Assembly (NCBI GenBank): GCA_009889585.1 | Contig: WUQV01000217.1 | Coordinates: 1 to 28,379 of the forward strand | Direction of reading: 5' to 3' | DNA length: 28,379 nucleotides | Source of the DNA: Candidatus Bathyarchaeota archaeon | GTDB lineage: Archaea > Thermoproteota > Bathyarchaeia > Bathyarchaeales > WUQV01 | In this document: one piece after another, positions 14,648 to 22,689 of the stretch | How the letters are laid out: each line of letters begins with the position of its first letter | Position numbering within the stretch: the stretch's first letter is position 1 | The notes under the pieces: model-generated | Told to the model about the DNA's origin: nothing | The model's database searches: none | Seen by the model: the letters and a program-made list of their open reading frames with translations, nothing else | Position numbers and translations under genes: made by a program

Positions 14648-17311
14648 ATGGGTAAGTGCAAGATTTGCCAAAGGGTTTCGCCGTTCATCTCTAGCAAGTT
14701 AGGCGTTTGTAAGGAATGCGTTCGAAATAGTCCTGATGAAGCCTTAAGGATTACGAGCGAAGTTCACGCGAGGGCTAGGGCGGCCTTCGGCTTGCCCCCT
14801 GAGCCCCCTCAAACCCTTGACGGCATACCTTGTGGGATTTGTGCTAACAATTGCAAGGTGGGCAAGGGCGAGAGAGGTTATTGTGGCTTAGTGGTTAATC
14901 TAAACGATAAGCTCGTTAGGCTAGGCGGAATGCCAGAAAGAGGCGTTTTAGAGTGGTATTACGATTCGCTGCCGACGAATTGCGTCGCTTGGTGGTTCTG
15001 CCCTGGCTGTACTGGAAGGGGATATCCGAAGTACGCTTACAAGCCAACTGCAGAGTATGGTTATCTTAATTTAGCGGTCTTTTATGGTGCATGTCTGCCG
15101 GAATTTGAAAAAGTATTCGCAATTATCGATGGAAAACCTATTATTATTGCAATAGGTAAGCTCGTTGAGTTTGTATTACAAAATAGCTCTAAAACAACTA
15201 CACTAGATCGGTTTACAATAGCTAAATCGTATTCGCAGATCAAGGTCGCAAGTTTAGATCAGGATCACAGGATAAAGTATGTATCCCTAAAAAGGGTGTC
15301 GAAAAGAATGTTCAAAGGGCATATACTCAAAATAGGTTTAGAAAAAGGGCGAACGCTATATGTAACCCCAGATCATCCTATGCTTATCCTACAAAAGGAT
15401 GGATTCGCAATTACTGCTGCTGAGCATCTTAAAGTTGGAGACTACATACCAGTCATAAAACATTTGCCAAATTCATTAGATAAAGTAGACGAGATAAATC
15501 TAATTAATGCATTTACTAAAAGAGGCCTTGAACATAAAATAATGGTGCATGGAGCAAAGCAATTATTATATGGCAAAAAGAATCTTAGAATACAATTAAA
15601 CGTAAGGAAGCATCTAATTGATAACTGGAGGAGAAGTGATTCACTTCCATTATGGGTCTTTAATGCCTTAAATGATGGCAAAATTCCTTTAAGTAACTTA
15701 AAAATTGGGCTGAAGTATTCCAGCAAGAAAAACTTAATTAAAGCTGTCTTACCAATGAATCGAGAGCTTGCTAGATTATTGGGGTATTATCTTTCCGAAG
15801 GGAGTTGCTCTTATGGAAGAATAGGATTTAGTGTAGCATGGGGTGAAGCGGATATTGCTGATGAAATACAAAACCTCCTACGACATGTATTTAACGTACC
15901 TTCGAAGCGCAAAGTTATGAACTGGAAGGGAAGGGAAAGTTCTTTAGTAGTCGATGTCAGAAATAAAACGATTGAACTGCTTTTTAAGGAGGTTTTTGAA
16001 GTGGGCGAAGATAGCTATAACAAAAAGGTACCATGGTTCTGTTATACATGGAATGAGGAATATATAGGCGAGTTAATTAATGCTTACTTCGTTGGCGATG
16101 GTCATGTTCGCCAATCAATAAGCAATAATAAAAAACGTAATAGCTTAATCGTTCTTGCAAATACTGCTAGCCAAGATTTAGCGCTAGGAGTTAATTTACT
16201 TTTATCATACTTAGGTGTTCAGACTTGTTTAAGACAACCGAAAGATAGCAGAAGCACCTATCTAATTAACATACAGGGCGGTAGAAGCCTTCAGATATTC
16301 TTCGAGAAATCTCCAAGCCTCTTCATCAGAAGAGGATTTCATAAAGTTCCAAAACCAAATCCTCAAGCGTTAGCACCTGTTTTTGAACTTTACCCACGTT
16401 TCCTCCTTCGAGACGCTTCTTTAAAAGTCGCGCACAAAAGGATTAGCCTTCGGAGAGTAAATGAGTTAGGTCTCAGAGGATCTGCCTTACTAAACGGATT
16501 AATCGAAGGTGATGTCCACCCTATAAGAGTTAGGAAAATCGAACTCATTCCATATGAAGGCTACGTTTATGATTTAGAAGTAGATAGTTCAACAGCGCTT
16601 TATGCAACTTTTATGCTAGCTTCAGGTGCGGTGATCCATAACTGCAGTTATGATTGTCTTTACTGTCAAAATTGGCATTATCGAAAGCTTGCGTCTGAAG
16701 CTAGGCCTTTCATGAGCGCGGAATCCCTCGCCAAAGTCGTGGATAAACGCGTCTCCTGCGTTTGTCATTTCGGAGGCGATCCGTCCCCGCAGGCGTTGCA
16801 TGCGTTAAGGGCCAGCGAGGTGGCTCTCGCGAGGGCTAGGGACGAGGGTCAGATATTACGTATTTGTTGGGAAACGAACGGCTTTTGGAACCCTAAGTTA
16901 GCGTTGAAAGCGGCTGAGCTCTCCTTTGAAAGCGGGGGGATCGTTAAGTTCGACCTTAAGTTCTGGGACGAGGGCTTGAACAAAGCGATTTGCGGCGTCA
17001 GCAACAAGCCATCCTTCGAGAACTTTCGAACGATCGGCGATAAATTCTTCAAAGAAAGGCCGGAGGTGCCGATTTTAACGGCTAGCACGTTGCTCGTCCC
17101 AGGTTACGTAGACGAGGAGGAAGTTAGTTCGATAGCTAAGTTCGTCGCGAGCGTGGACCCTCGAATACCGTACACGCTCTTAGCGTTTTACCCATGTTAC
17201 GTTATGAACGACCTACCGACCACGAGCCGTAAGCTAGCTTACGATTGTTATGACGTCGCTAGGAAGCATCTAGAGAACGTCCGCATAGGCAATATTCACC
17301 TTTTGTCCTAA
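14648..17311 (+). CDS. Radical SAM protein interrupted by an intein
   Basis: An 887-residue ORF; removing the intein (149-665) leaves a 370-residue radical SAM enzyme. N-terminal zinc or Fe-S knuckles CKICQ...CKEC and CGICANNC...GYC are followed by FCPGCTGRGYP and, after splicing, YGA-CSYDCLYCQNW, the CxxxCxxC motif that holds the 4Fe-4S cluster and binds SAM. Later parts are CHFGGDPSPQ, RICWETNG and FDLKFWDE, as in the activating-enzyme-like (PflA/AmmeMemoRadiSam-related) group. The substrate is unknown. The intein splits the catalytic cysteine motif, so the enzyme is dead until spliced. A TATA-like box about 29 bases before the ATG supports a leaderless start. Confidence 0.9.
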   Translation: MGKCKICQRVSPFISSKLGVCKECVRNSPDEALRITSEVHARARAAFGLPPEPPQTLDGIPCGICANNCKVGKGERGYCGLVVNLNDKLVRLGGMPERGVLEWYYDSLPTNCVAWWFCPGCTGRGYPKYAYKPTAEYGYLNLAVFYGACLPEFEKVFAIIDGKPIIIAIGKLVEFVLQNSSKTTTLDRFTIAKSYSQIKVASLDQDHRIKYVSLKRVSKRMFKGHILKIGLEKGRTLYVTPDHPMLILQKDGFAITAAEHLKVGDYIPVIKHLPNSLDKVDEINLINAFTKRGLEHKIMVHGAKQLLYGKKNLRIQLNVRKHLIDNWRRSDSLPLWVFNALNDGKIPLSNLKIGLKYSSKKNLIKAVLPMNRELARLLGYYLSEGSCSYGRIGFSVAWGEADIADEIQNLLRHVFNVPSKRKVMNWKGRESSLVVDVRNKTIELLFKEVFEVGEDSYNKKVPWFCYTWNEEYIGELINAYFVGDGHVRQSISNNKKRNSLIVLANTASQDLALGVNLLLSYLGVQTCLRQPKDSRSTYLINIQGGRSLQIFFEKSPSLFIRRGFHKVPKPNPQALAPVFELYPRFLLRDASLKVAHKRISLRRVNELGLRGSALLNGLIEGDVHPIRVRKIELIPYEGYVYDLEVDSSTALYATFMLASGAVIHNCSYDCLYCQNWHYRKLASEARPFMSAESLAKVVDKRVSCVCHFGGDPSPQALHALRASEVALARARDEGQILRICWETNGFWNPKLALKAAELSFESGGIVKFDLKFWDEGLNKAICGVSNKPSFENFRTIGDKFFKERPEVPILTASTLLVPGYVDEEEVSSIAKFVASVDPRIPYTLLAFYPCYVMNDLPTTSRKLAYDCYDVARKHLENVRIGNIHLLS
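15092..16642 (+). mobile_element. Intein in the radical SAM protein, with LAGLIDADG endonuclease domain
   Basis: 517 residues from Cys149 (CLPEFEKVFAIIDGKPIIIA) to His-Asn 664-665 (GAVIHN), then extein Cys666, the first cysteine of CxxxCxxC. Block B is YVTPDHPMLIL and block F is YVYDLEVDSSTALYATF. The endonuclease helices are RLLGYYLSEGS and ELINAYFVGDGH. All key splicing residues are present. It is markedly AT-rich against the GC-richer host, and the AT-rich character extends some 50 bases into the host gene on each side. Confidence 0.93.
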
Positions 17312-17318
17312 CAATGGC

Positions 17319-17332
17319 TTTTAACGTTAAAA
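17319..17332. repeat. 14-base perfect palindrome
   Basis: TTTTAACGTTAAAA, eight bases after the radical SAM stop codon. Possible operator or termination element; function unknown. Confidence 0.4.
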
Positions 17333-17398
17333 CATCCCTCCTACTTACAAACTTCTTAAGGACGGCGTTCTGGCTTATGGCTAGAACTTTTATGTAGT

Positions 17399-17569
17399 CA
17401 AAATCTAAACCGTACCCAGCAGGGTGGCTATAATGGTAACTAGGGAATAACTCATACATATGCTACACATTACGTTTTCAATCCTAGAACCAATAGATGG
17501 CTAGTTGATTACGATCCAACAACTACATCTGGCGTCACTACGGTAACTGTAAGTCTCATGGCAGCTTGA
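17399..17569 (+). pseudogene. Fragment of a secreted-type beta-rich protein
   Basis: Between stops the frame reads NLNRTQQGGYNGN, a TAG, then GITHTYATHYVFNPRTNRW and LVDYDPTTTSGVTTVTVS. The Thr/Tyr/Asn-rich strands resemble surface-layer or exported proteins. It has no start codon and is too short to be whole. Nothing else is seen in the rest of the gap 17333-17637. Confidence 0.35.
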
Positions 17570-17637
17570 AAGCACGGAATGCCAATAAACCTTCCACAAG
17601 CGCAGCCTCAGCTTAGAGCCTTCCCTAAGGGGAAAGC

Positions 17638-17649
17638 TTATTTATATTA
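17638..17649 (+). promoter_or_regulatory. TATA-like box for the 17669 gene
   Basis: TTATTTATATTA, centred 26 bases before the ATG at 17669. A strong leaderless-promoter match. Confidence 0.5.
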
Positions 17650-17668
17650 GGAACTATTATAACCCCCT

Positions 17669-18116
17669 ATGCACCAATGCAACTGCGATTGTTTGATAAA
17701 ACTACATACGATTTTAATACGAGGTACGACTCATGAAGGGGGGAGGACGAAATCACCTTCAGTTACATTGATGCTCTCGGCGATGTTCCTACTGCTTACG
17801 CCTTCGCTTGCAATGAGCGTTCTCGTCGATCCGAAGTTAGTCGAGGTGCTACTTGACGGATACTATCGAACCCTTGGTGAAGCCATATGGGCATAAGCTT
17901 GAAGGCATGCTCGGTAAATATCGCGTGATAAGGAGGTTTGTAAACGTAACGTACTCCGAGGTAACCCTGCCATCCGTGGCGCCGGGCACCTATGTAATCA
18001 AGGACGTGATATGGCACGGGCATGGGTGCACGTCAGGGACCTGGATATGGAAGGTTGTGCCTAAAGTCGTGAAAGTAAGGGGAAGCGCTCCTTTTGCCCT
18101 CATAGGTAGCGTCTAA
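17669..18116 (+). pseudogene. Exported beta-rich protein, probably frameshifted
   Basis: ATG 17669 opens a frame with a signal-like hydrophobic stretch (SVTLMLSAMFLLLTPSLAMS) followed by VLVDPKLVEVLLDGYYRTLG and a stop at 17896. A second frame, open from 17853 to 18116, continues as KLEGMLGKYRVIRRFVNVTY, LPSVAPGTYVIKDVIWHGHG and ends VRGSAPFALIGSV, typical of an exported beta-sheet protein. The two fit one gene broken by a shift between about 17853 and 17896. They could also be two overlapping genes, but the second has no promoter or signal peptide. No family is recognised. Confidence 0.5.
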
Positions 18117-18371
18117 ATCCTGACTCATGCTAAACGGATTTCAATACTCATGAACGGCATACTGATCGTAATGAGTTTGCATACTTAGCCCTAGAACTCC
18201 CTTCGCTCACCTAAAGATCCTTAAGCCATCATCTAAGAAGTAAACCCGTGAAAGTCTATGCGCTAATTACGACACTAAATACGAGGGAAGGCCTCCCTTA
18301 ACAACCGTTCAAATACGCTAAATGACATTTTAATACTGAGTTATGAAGCACTTCAAGCATATTTCTATGCG

Positions 18372-19217
18372 TTATGCATGCTTCTCCAAGTACTTGAGAA
18401 TATCCATCGCGATAGTCCTCCAGCCCCTCGACAAGGCCTTTGCATTCTCCCATATTTCTAAGTAATTCACATCTAGATACTCATGAACTAATCTATTCCT
18501 CACGTCCACAAGCCTCTCCAGTAAAGCTGCTGATTCAGCATCGATTATGCCCTTTAAGCACGCGATTCTCATGTACTCCTTATATCCCTCCGCGATGCCC
18601 AACCTTAAGCCCCTGATCACGTGTTTTATTAAATCCATGATGCCCTCAACGGCCTTATGAAGGCGCCTTTCGAAAAGCTCTAGCAAATCCTCATCCGCTA
18701 AGACCTCATCGAGCTTCCTTGAAGACGTAAGCTTGTTAATCCATTCCACGCGCTTGGTGACAAGTTGTATAACTCTATCGATAAACAGCCTATTTATGGG
18801 GTTATCGGAGAGGGCTATCAACGTCTCCCTTAGGATGGAGTCGCCGAACTCTACTAACTCCATAGGGATGCGAGATAATAACTCATCCTCTTTCTCATCG
18901 CTCCCTAAGAGCCTTACTCCATTCTTCAGGATCGCTATTATGAGGCTTGAAGGCGCGAACCGTAAGTTGACGACATCCACCTCGTCCTCTGAGATACCTA
19001 ACTCCTTGGACAACGTTCGAGCCACGAGTTTACATGCTTCGCCGCTCTCGGTGAGTACAGCTACGTCAACATCACGTGATGTAGCCATGGGATCTTCTAC
19101 GAGGCTCCCGAAGAGGTAAACTAGCTCCAGACCCTTGACATCTGAAAGCGCTTCCCTTAGCCTCTCAACTATAAACCCACAGCTCTTCATGCCTAAGGCT
19201 CGCTCCCGAAATATCAC
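18372..19217 (-). CDS. MNT nucleotidyltransferase fused to a HEPN domain (MntA-HepT-like)
   Basis: 281 residues. The N-terminal minimal nucleotidyltransferase domain has FGS at 36-38 and DVD at 49-51 (GSx10DxD), with a further acidic strand EVDVVNL. The C-terminal helical domain carries RNRLVHEY at 240-247, the Rx4HxY motif of HEPN toxins of the HepT type. In known pairs the HepT toxin is an RNase and MntA inactivates it by adding AMP to the motif tyrosine; here both parts are in one chain. GTG 19217 lies too close to GGAGGA for normal spacing, so ATG 19190 is an equally good start. No partner gene is adjacent. It could serve as a self-controlled toxin or as a domesticated RNA- or protein-modifying enzyme. 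Confidence 0.82.
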   Translation of the reverse strand: MIFRERALGMKSCGFIVERLREALSDVKGLELVYLFGSLVEDPMATSRDVDVAVLTESGEACKLVARTLSKELGISEDEVDVVNLRFAPSSLIIAILKNGVRLLGSDEKEDELLSRIPMELVEFGDSILRETLIALSDNPINRLFIDRVIQLVTKRVEWINKLTSSRKLDEVLADEDLLELFERRLHKAVEGIMDLIKHVIRGLRLGIAEGYKEYMRIACLKGIIDAESAALLERLVDVRNRLVHEYLDVNYLEIWENAKALSRGWRTIAMDILKYLEKHA

Positions 19218-19327
19218 TCCTCCTTAAAAACTTCGCAAATCCGCGTAACGGCGGCTGGCGATGTACGCGAAAGCGCTGAAGCGAAGCGAACGGGCGGCTA
19301 TTCCTTATTCGCTCATCAAACAGTAGC

Positions 19328-20314
19328 TTAAGGCCTCGAAATACTCATGCTTCCGGCGACGACGGCCTCGTCCAGCGGAAGCCTTAACCCGGGGAGCCAG
19401 AGGTAGTAAACGCCAGTTCTTAGGAATACGAGGTCGTTGCTTAGGGTTGGAATCCTGAGGAGCCTCCATATGAGCTCGTCAAGTGGGAAGAACGGGAATA
19501 TGAACGGCCTCTTAGGCTTCTCGACTTCGATCGTAGGGGCGTCAGGCGGGAGCCCAGCTAGCTCCCTCGCTATCTTGACGGCGTCTTCGAACGTTCCGAC
19601 GTAGTCGACTAAGCCGACCTCCTTCGCTTGCTCGCCGACGTAAATGCCAGCCCTGAAGACCTCGTCGGCTACCTTAGGCCTCCTAGCGCGAACCCTCTTT
19701 ACGAACTCACCCGCTATCTCATCGACTATGCCCCTAAGCATAGCCTCCTCCTCAGGCGTCATCGGCCTATGGAACGCCCCTATGTCCTTAAGGTCCCCTG
19801 ACTTTATCACGACGAACTCTATGCCGAGCCTCTCGAGGAGCCTGCTGGCGTCAACTCTCATGAATATCGCCCCAACGGAGCCCGTTATGCAACCGGGCGA
19901 GGCGACTATTTTACTAGCTGGCAAGGCTATGTAGTAGCCACCGCTTGCCATGAGCTCCGATCCGTAAACCACGACGGGCTTCTCTTCGTTTAATCTCGTG
20001 AGGATCTTGTAAATGTCCTCGCATGACGCCGGGCTTCCTCCTGGGCTGTTGATCGATATGACGACGGCCTTAGCGGCTGGGTCTTCGAGCACCCTCTTGG
20101 CGTAATACGAGACTTCATCCGGCGTGATGGCTCTTCCCCAGAGGAACGCTGGCTCCGGCGCGTGCTCTAGTACCATCCCCCTTAGCTTGACGACGGCAAC
20201 GTAAGGCTGCCTCGGAGGGGCGAGGACGCCGTGGCCTATCGCTACGCCGATCGCGATTAAAGCCGCGGACGTTACGACGGATATCACTATAAGCGCTAAG
20301 ACTCGTCTCTCCAT
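19328..20314 (-). CDS. sppA: Signal peptide peptidase SppA-type protease (S49 family)
   Basis: Membrane-anchored serine protease of 328 residues that degrades signal peptides and membrane protein pieces. An N-terminal transmembrane helix (about 6-30) is followed by the ClpP-fold domain. Seen: INSPGGSPASCEDIY, the nucleophile Ser124 in LMASGGYYIA, GSVGAIF and the general base Lys176 in KSGDLKDIGAFHRP. This Ser/Lys dyad spacing is that of the short archaeal and Bacillus SppA form. The tail after about 265 is Pro/Phe-rich (FIFPFFPLDE) and longer than in the shortest homologues. A TATA-like CTTATAAGG near 20345-20353 lies upstream. Confidence 0.93.
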   Translation of the reverse strand: MERRVLALIVISVVTSAALIAIGVAIGHGVLAPPRQPYVAVVKLRGMVLEHAPEPAFLWGRAITPDEVSYYAKRVLEDPAAKAVVISINSPGGSPASCEDIYKILTRLNEEKPVVVYGSELMASGGYYIALPASKIVASPGCITGSVGAIFMRVDASRLLERLGIEFVVIKSGDLKDIGAFHRPMTPEEEAMLRGIVDEIAGEFVKRVRARRPKVADEVFRAGIYVGEQAKEVGLVDYVGTFEDAVKIARELAGLPPDAPTIEVEKPKRPFIFPFFPLDELIWRLLRIPTLSNDLVFLRTGVYYLWLPGLRLPLDEAVVAGSMSISRP

Positions 20315-20385
20315 CGTGGATCAAGATGGCTTTTAACCGAAGGCCTTATAAGCCTTTTTCGACGCGCTTCTCATTATGCATTAGC

Positions 20386-20393
20386 TTTTTAAA
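20386..20393 (+). promoter_or_regulatory. TATA-like box for the 20415 gene
   Basis: TTTTTAAA, centred 25 bases before the ATG. Leaderless start. Confidence 0.42.
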
Positions 20394-20414
20394 GCTATCT
20401 ACTAAATCCTTTCG

Positions 20415-21005
20415 ATGAGCGCTGAAGTGGAAACGGAGCTGAAGGGCGCGAGCGCCCTCGGCGGCGTCGGCTACATCCTAATACTGGTGGCGGGCATCGC
20501 AGCCATCCCGCTTGGCATGGCTGGCACGTTAATAAGCTCGGCAATCACCATCATAGGACTGACGCTAGCTCTCGTAGCCCTTAAGAAGGTCTCCGATGTT
20601 GTTAAAGACCCGTTAATCTTCAAGAACTACTTGATCTCATTTGTGATAATAATCATAGGGATTATCATAGGCGCTATTGCGTGGACTCTTTACATGCCTC
20701 TTTTACTCGACCCCATGGCTTGGCTTGACCTAGGAGCTCTCATCGGCATGCTAACCATAGTATTCGCGATCTTAGCCGTCTCGTGGGTCACAATGACCAT
20801 ATCCGCCGTGTTCCTTAGGAGGAGCTTTAACTCGGTAGCCGATAGGCTTAACGCTAAACTCTTTCGAACGGCTGCGCTCGTTTATCTAATAGGCGCCGCG
20901 TTGATCATAATCCTCATCGGGGCCTTAGTCGTATTCGTAGCTGAGATACTCATCGTAATAGCGTTCTTTACGATGCCTACGAAGCTTCCAGCAAAGCCAG
21001 CTTAA
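20415..21005 (+). CDS. Multi-spanning membrane protein, DUF996-like
   Basis: 196 residues with about five hydrophobic helices (around 17-35, 37-57, 72-92, 105-130 and 153-185) and a conserved-looking loop KKVSDVVKDPLIFKNYLIS. The layout, with a glycine-rich first helix after an acidic N-terminus and KVSD..D..IF.NYL between helices 2 and 3, fits the archaeal DUF996 family, whose role is unknown. It ends with a basic Pro/Lys tail. It has a leaderless promoter and a T-rich stop signal. Confidence 0.7.
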   Translation: MSAEVETELKGASALGGVGYILILVAGIAAIPLGMAGTLISSAITIIGLTLALVALKKVSDVVKDPLIFKNYLISFVIIIIGIIIGAIAWTLYMPLLLDPMAWLDLGALIGMLTIVFAILAVSWVTMTISAVFLRRSFNSVADRLNAKLFRTAALVYLIGAALIIILIGALVVFVAEILIVIAFFTMPTKLPAKPA

Positions 21006-21020
21006 CTCGGCCAAACTCCC

Positions 21021-21030
21021 TTTTTATTTT
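21021..21030 (+). terminator. T-rich terminator after the DUF996-like gene
   Basis: TTTTTATTTT, 16 bases after the stop codon. Confidence 0.45.
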
Positions 21031-21234
21031 AACGCTTTGCAAGCTCGCTTTAGCCGCGGGCAAATCGAGGAGCGTCCATTGAGAGATGCGGCTTTCGCGA
21101 ACAGCATGCGACGGTAAATTGGCGTGCTATGTACTGCTTTATGATGGCCTTCTTAGATAGCGCTAAAGCCTGGCGTTACTTTATACCATCCGGCGGGAAG
21201 GCATCTTAAAATCAATTCATTCGTTGGATCCGAC

Positions 21235-21546
21235 CTAGGGGATCTGCGAAGGGCCTCTCCTTAGCTTGTCCAAAGGCTCGTCGGAGAAGCGCCATAAACC
21301 CCTCGCTGGATCCTCGATGGCTATCTTTAGCTCGCTCGCCAACATGTCGCTAATGAGAATTTCATCAATTAGCTTAGAAATGACGGCTGTGGCTACGACG
21401 GGCCCGACCTCCCTATCCTCAGGTATCACCGTAACCTCGACCGACCTTGGCACTCGAAAAACGCTGACCATGGCCAACGACCTATATCGCTCGATGGTCG
21501 CCGTCGGTGGAGGCGGGTGAAGCTTCAAGCTCCTCGCTAGCCTCAT
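21235..21546 (-). pseudogene. C-terminal part of a split retropepsin-like (archaeal aspartyl-protease-like) protein
   Basis: 103 residues beginning MRLARSLKLHPPPP and containing VEVTVIPEDREVGPVVATAV, DEILISDMLASELKIAIEDP and GLWRFSDEP. From memory this matches the second half of a short archaeal retropepsin-like family, which starts with VKVK and an (A/V)NTG motif and ends with SP..DEVLISD.LA.ELGI...GLWRF. The first half lies 1,029 bp upstream on the same strand (22578-22689). It could still be translated alone: a TATA-like TTTTATTA (21578-21571) sits 29 bases before its ATG, but that element belongs to the inserted DNA. Confidence 0.6.
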
Positions 21547-21570
21547 GGAAAGACTTTTTTACTAAGTAGA

Positions 21571-21578
21571 TAATAAAA
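21571..21578. promoter_or_regulatory. Shared TATA-like box between divergent starts
   Basis: TAATAAAA (TTTTATTA on the minus strand) lies 28 bases before the ATG at 21603 (plus) and 29 bases before the ATG at 21546 (minus). One A/T-rich element may serve both directions. Confidence 0.4.
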
Positions 21579-21602
21579 CTTGACTTCGTAAGGGCTTGTA
21601 AG

Positions 21603-22358
21603 ATGGTCACAGGTCTGCCTGCGCTCCAGTTCGTAAGGGAACTTGACTTCAAAATCGTTAAAGAGGAATGGTCGATCATTAAATTGGCAGACGGCTCGAT
21701 CATCAAGTTTAAGCCCGTACTGCTAAGGGTATTCGAAACAGATGCGAAAGACCCCATTACTGGCGAGCCCGTATATAGCGTCGAAAGCCAGAATATCGCA
21801 GTAGTTAAAAGCCCTAAGGAGCTACGAGGACGGCCTTCGGAACATGTACCACCTCTGCCAGAAGCACTAAAGATGCCGCACGAAGAGGTCGAGGTGCTCG
21901 AGGTATCAGATCCGCACTGGAATACGTATGAACTTGAGACGGGAAAGAGGATCAGGACGAAGGCTGTCATAACGAACGTCTACAGGATAGAGGGCGTCTT
22001 TGATCGCTATGGAAACCCCTGCTATGTGGTCTTATCCCAAATGGTGGTCGGCAGAAGCAGGCTTTCGCTTGAGGAACCAAAGCGAACCGTTCAGAGTTTC
22101 GGGGAGATTTACTCATCGCTTCCAAGGTTTGAGCTCTCTTCAGCGCCAAGGTACCTCTTAATCCCCAACTGGTCATCACAGGAAAGGCTGCTGAGCTGGA
22201 CGATGCCTCCCATCACGCTCCACGAAGATAAACTCGTAATAGACCTTAAGACGATGGAAGTAGGACGCCCTTATCAAGTGGAATATAAGGGCAGGGTACG
22301 CATATTCGTTAAAGTACGTGAAGGCGTTATTGACGTTTACGAGGTAATCGAGGGGTGA
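21603..22358 (+). CDS. Hypothetical protein with an internal domain duplication
   Basis: 251 residues, family not recognised. Two copies of a roughly 47-residue unit can be aligned by eye: residues 23-69 (WSIIKLADGSIIKFKPVLL, then DPITGEPVYSVESQ) and 106-150 (WNTYELETGKRIRTKAVIT, then DRYGNPCYVVLSQ). The shared pattern is W-x3-[KE]L-x2-G-x-I-x2-K-x-V, then D-x2-G-x-P-x-Y-x-V-x-SQ. A third strand-rich region closes the protein (about 203-251, VGRPYQVEYKGRVRIFVKV). It looks like a soluble beta protein. It overlaps the next gene by four bases (GTGA), so the two are translationally coupled. It lies inside the putative insertion. Confidence 0.75.
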   Translation: MVTGLPALQFVRELDFKIVKEEWSIIKLADGSIIKFKPVLLRVFETDAKDPITGEPVYSVESQNIAVVKSPKELRGRPSEHVPPLPEALKMPHEEVEVLEVSDPHWNTYELETGKRIRTKAVITNVYRIEGVFDRYGNPCYVVLSQMVVGRSRLSLEEPKRTVQSFGEIYSSLPRFELSSAPRYLLIPNWSSQERLLSWTMPPITLHEDKLVIDLKTMEVGRPYQVEYKGRVRIFVKVREGVIDVYEVIEG

Positions 22359-22531
22359 CAGCATCCATAGAGCTTTCCTTCAAGAAGGTTATCCACGTAA
22401 TCAGGATAGAAACCGATGAACTTGAAGTTACGAAGCCGAAGGTATTGAGGAAGCGAGTGCGTATATTAGGTGAGAGGATACTCGTACCCCATCTGCAAGA
22501 GGATGGAACGATTCATTGGTATGAGAAATAA
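22355..22531 (+). CDS. Small basic protein coupled to the 251-aa gene
   Basis: 58 residues, GTG start inside the stop of the previous gene. Reads MTASIELSFKKVIHVIRIET, then a Lys/Arg-rich middle (KPKVLRKRVRILGERI) and HWYEK at the end. No family is recognised. The tight coupling and even composition support a real gene and a shared role with its partner. Its 3' end overlaps the minus-strand retropepsin-like fragment by 19 bp. Confidence 0.6.
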   Translation: MTASIELSFKKVIHVIRIETDELEVTKPKVLRKRVRILGERILVPHLQEDGTIHWYEK

Positions 22532-22689
22532 GACAGCCCATTTCGACCGATCTTCATCTTGACCGCCATCAAGATGGGAATCGCTATTTCAGGCTCATCT
22601 GTTATGAAGCCCGTGTTTACGAAAGCTAGCGCTCGCGTCTCAATTCCGCTTTCGCGCGACCTCAGCTTTAGCTTGACCTTTACTGGCAC
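22513..22689 (-). pseudogene. N-terminal part of the split retropepsin-like protein
   Basis: GTG start with GGAGG nine bases upstream. Reads VPVKVKLKLRSRESGIETRA, then FVNTGFITDEPEIAIP, the N-terminal strand and the NTG loop of the archaeal retropepsin-like family (Asn in place of the usual catalytic Asp of DTG). After IP the frame runs into the insert (ILMAVKMKIGRNGLSYFSYQ) and stops. Joined to 21235-21546 it would give about 141 residues, the size expected. It is the second gene of a short operon after 22640-22789, whose end it overlaps by 50 bp. Confidence 0.6.

Larger units (their letters stand above)
21549..22577 (+). mobile_element. Putative 1,029-bp insertion carrying two genes
   Basis: Flanked by ATGG direct repeats (21545-21548 and 22574-22577). 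Removing one repeat plus the insert joins the two retropepsin-like halves on the minus strand in frame (…EIAIP-MRLARS…). The insert carries 21603-22358 and 22355-22531 on the plus strand. No transposase, integrase or clear terminal inverted repeat is visible, so the mechanism is unknown and the boundaries rest on the in-frame repair only. Confidence 0.5.
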
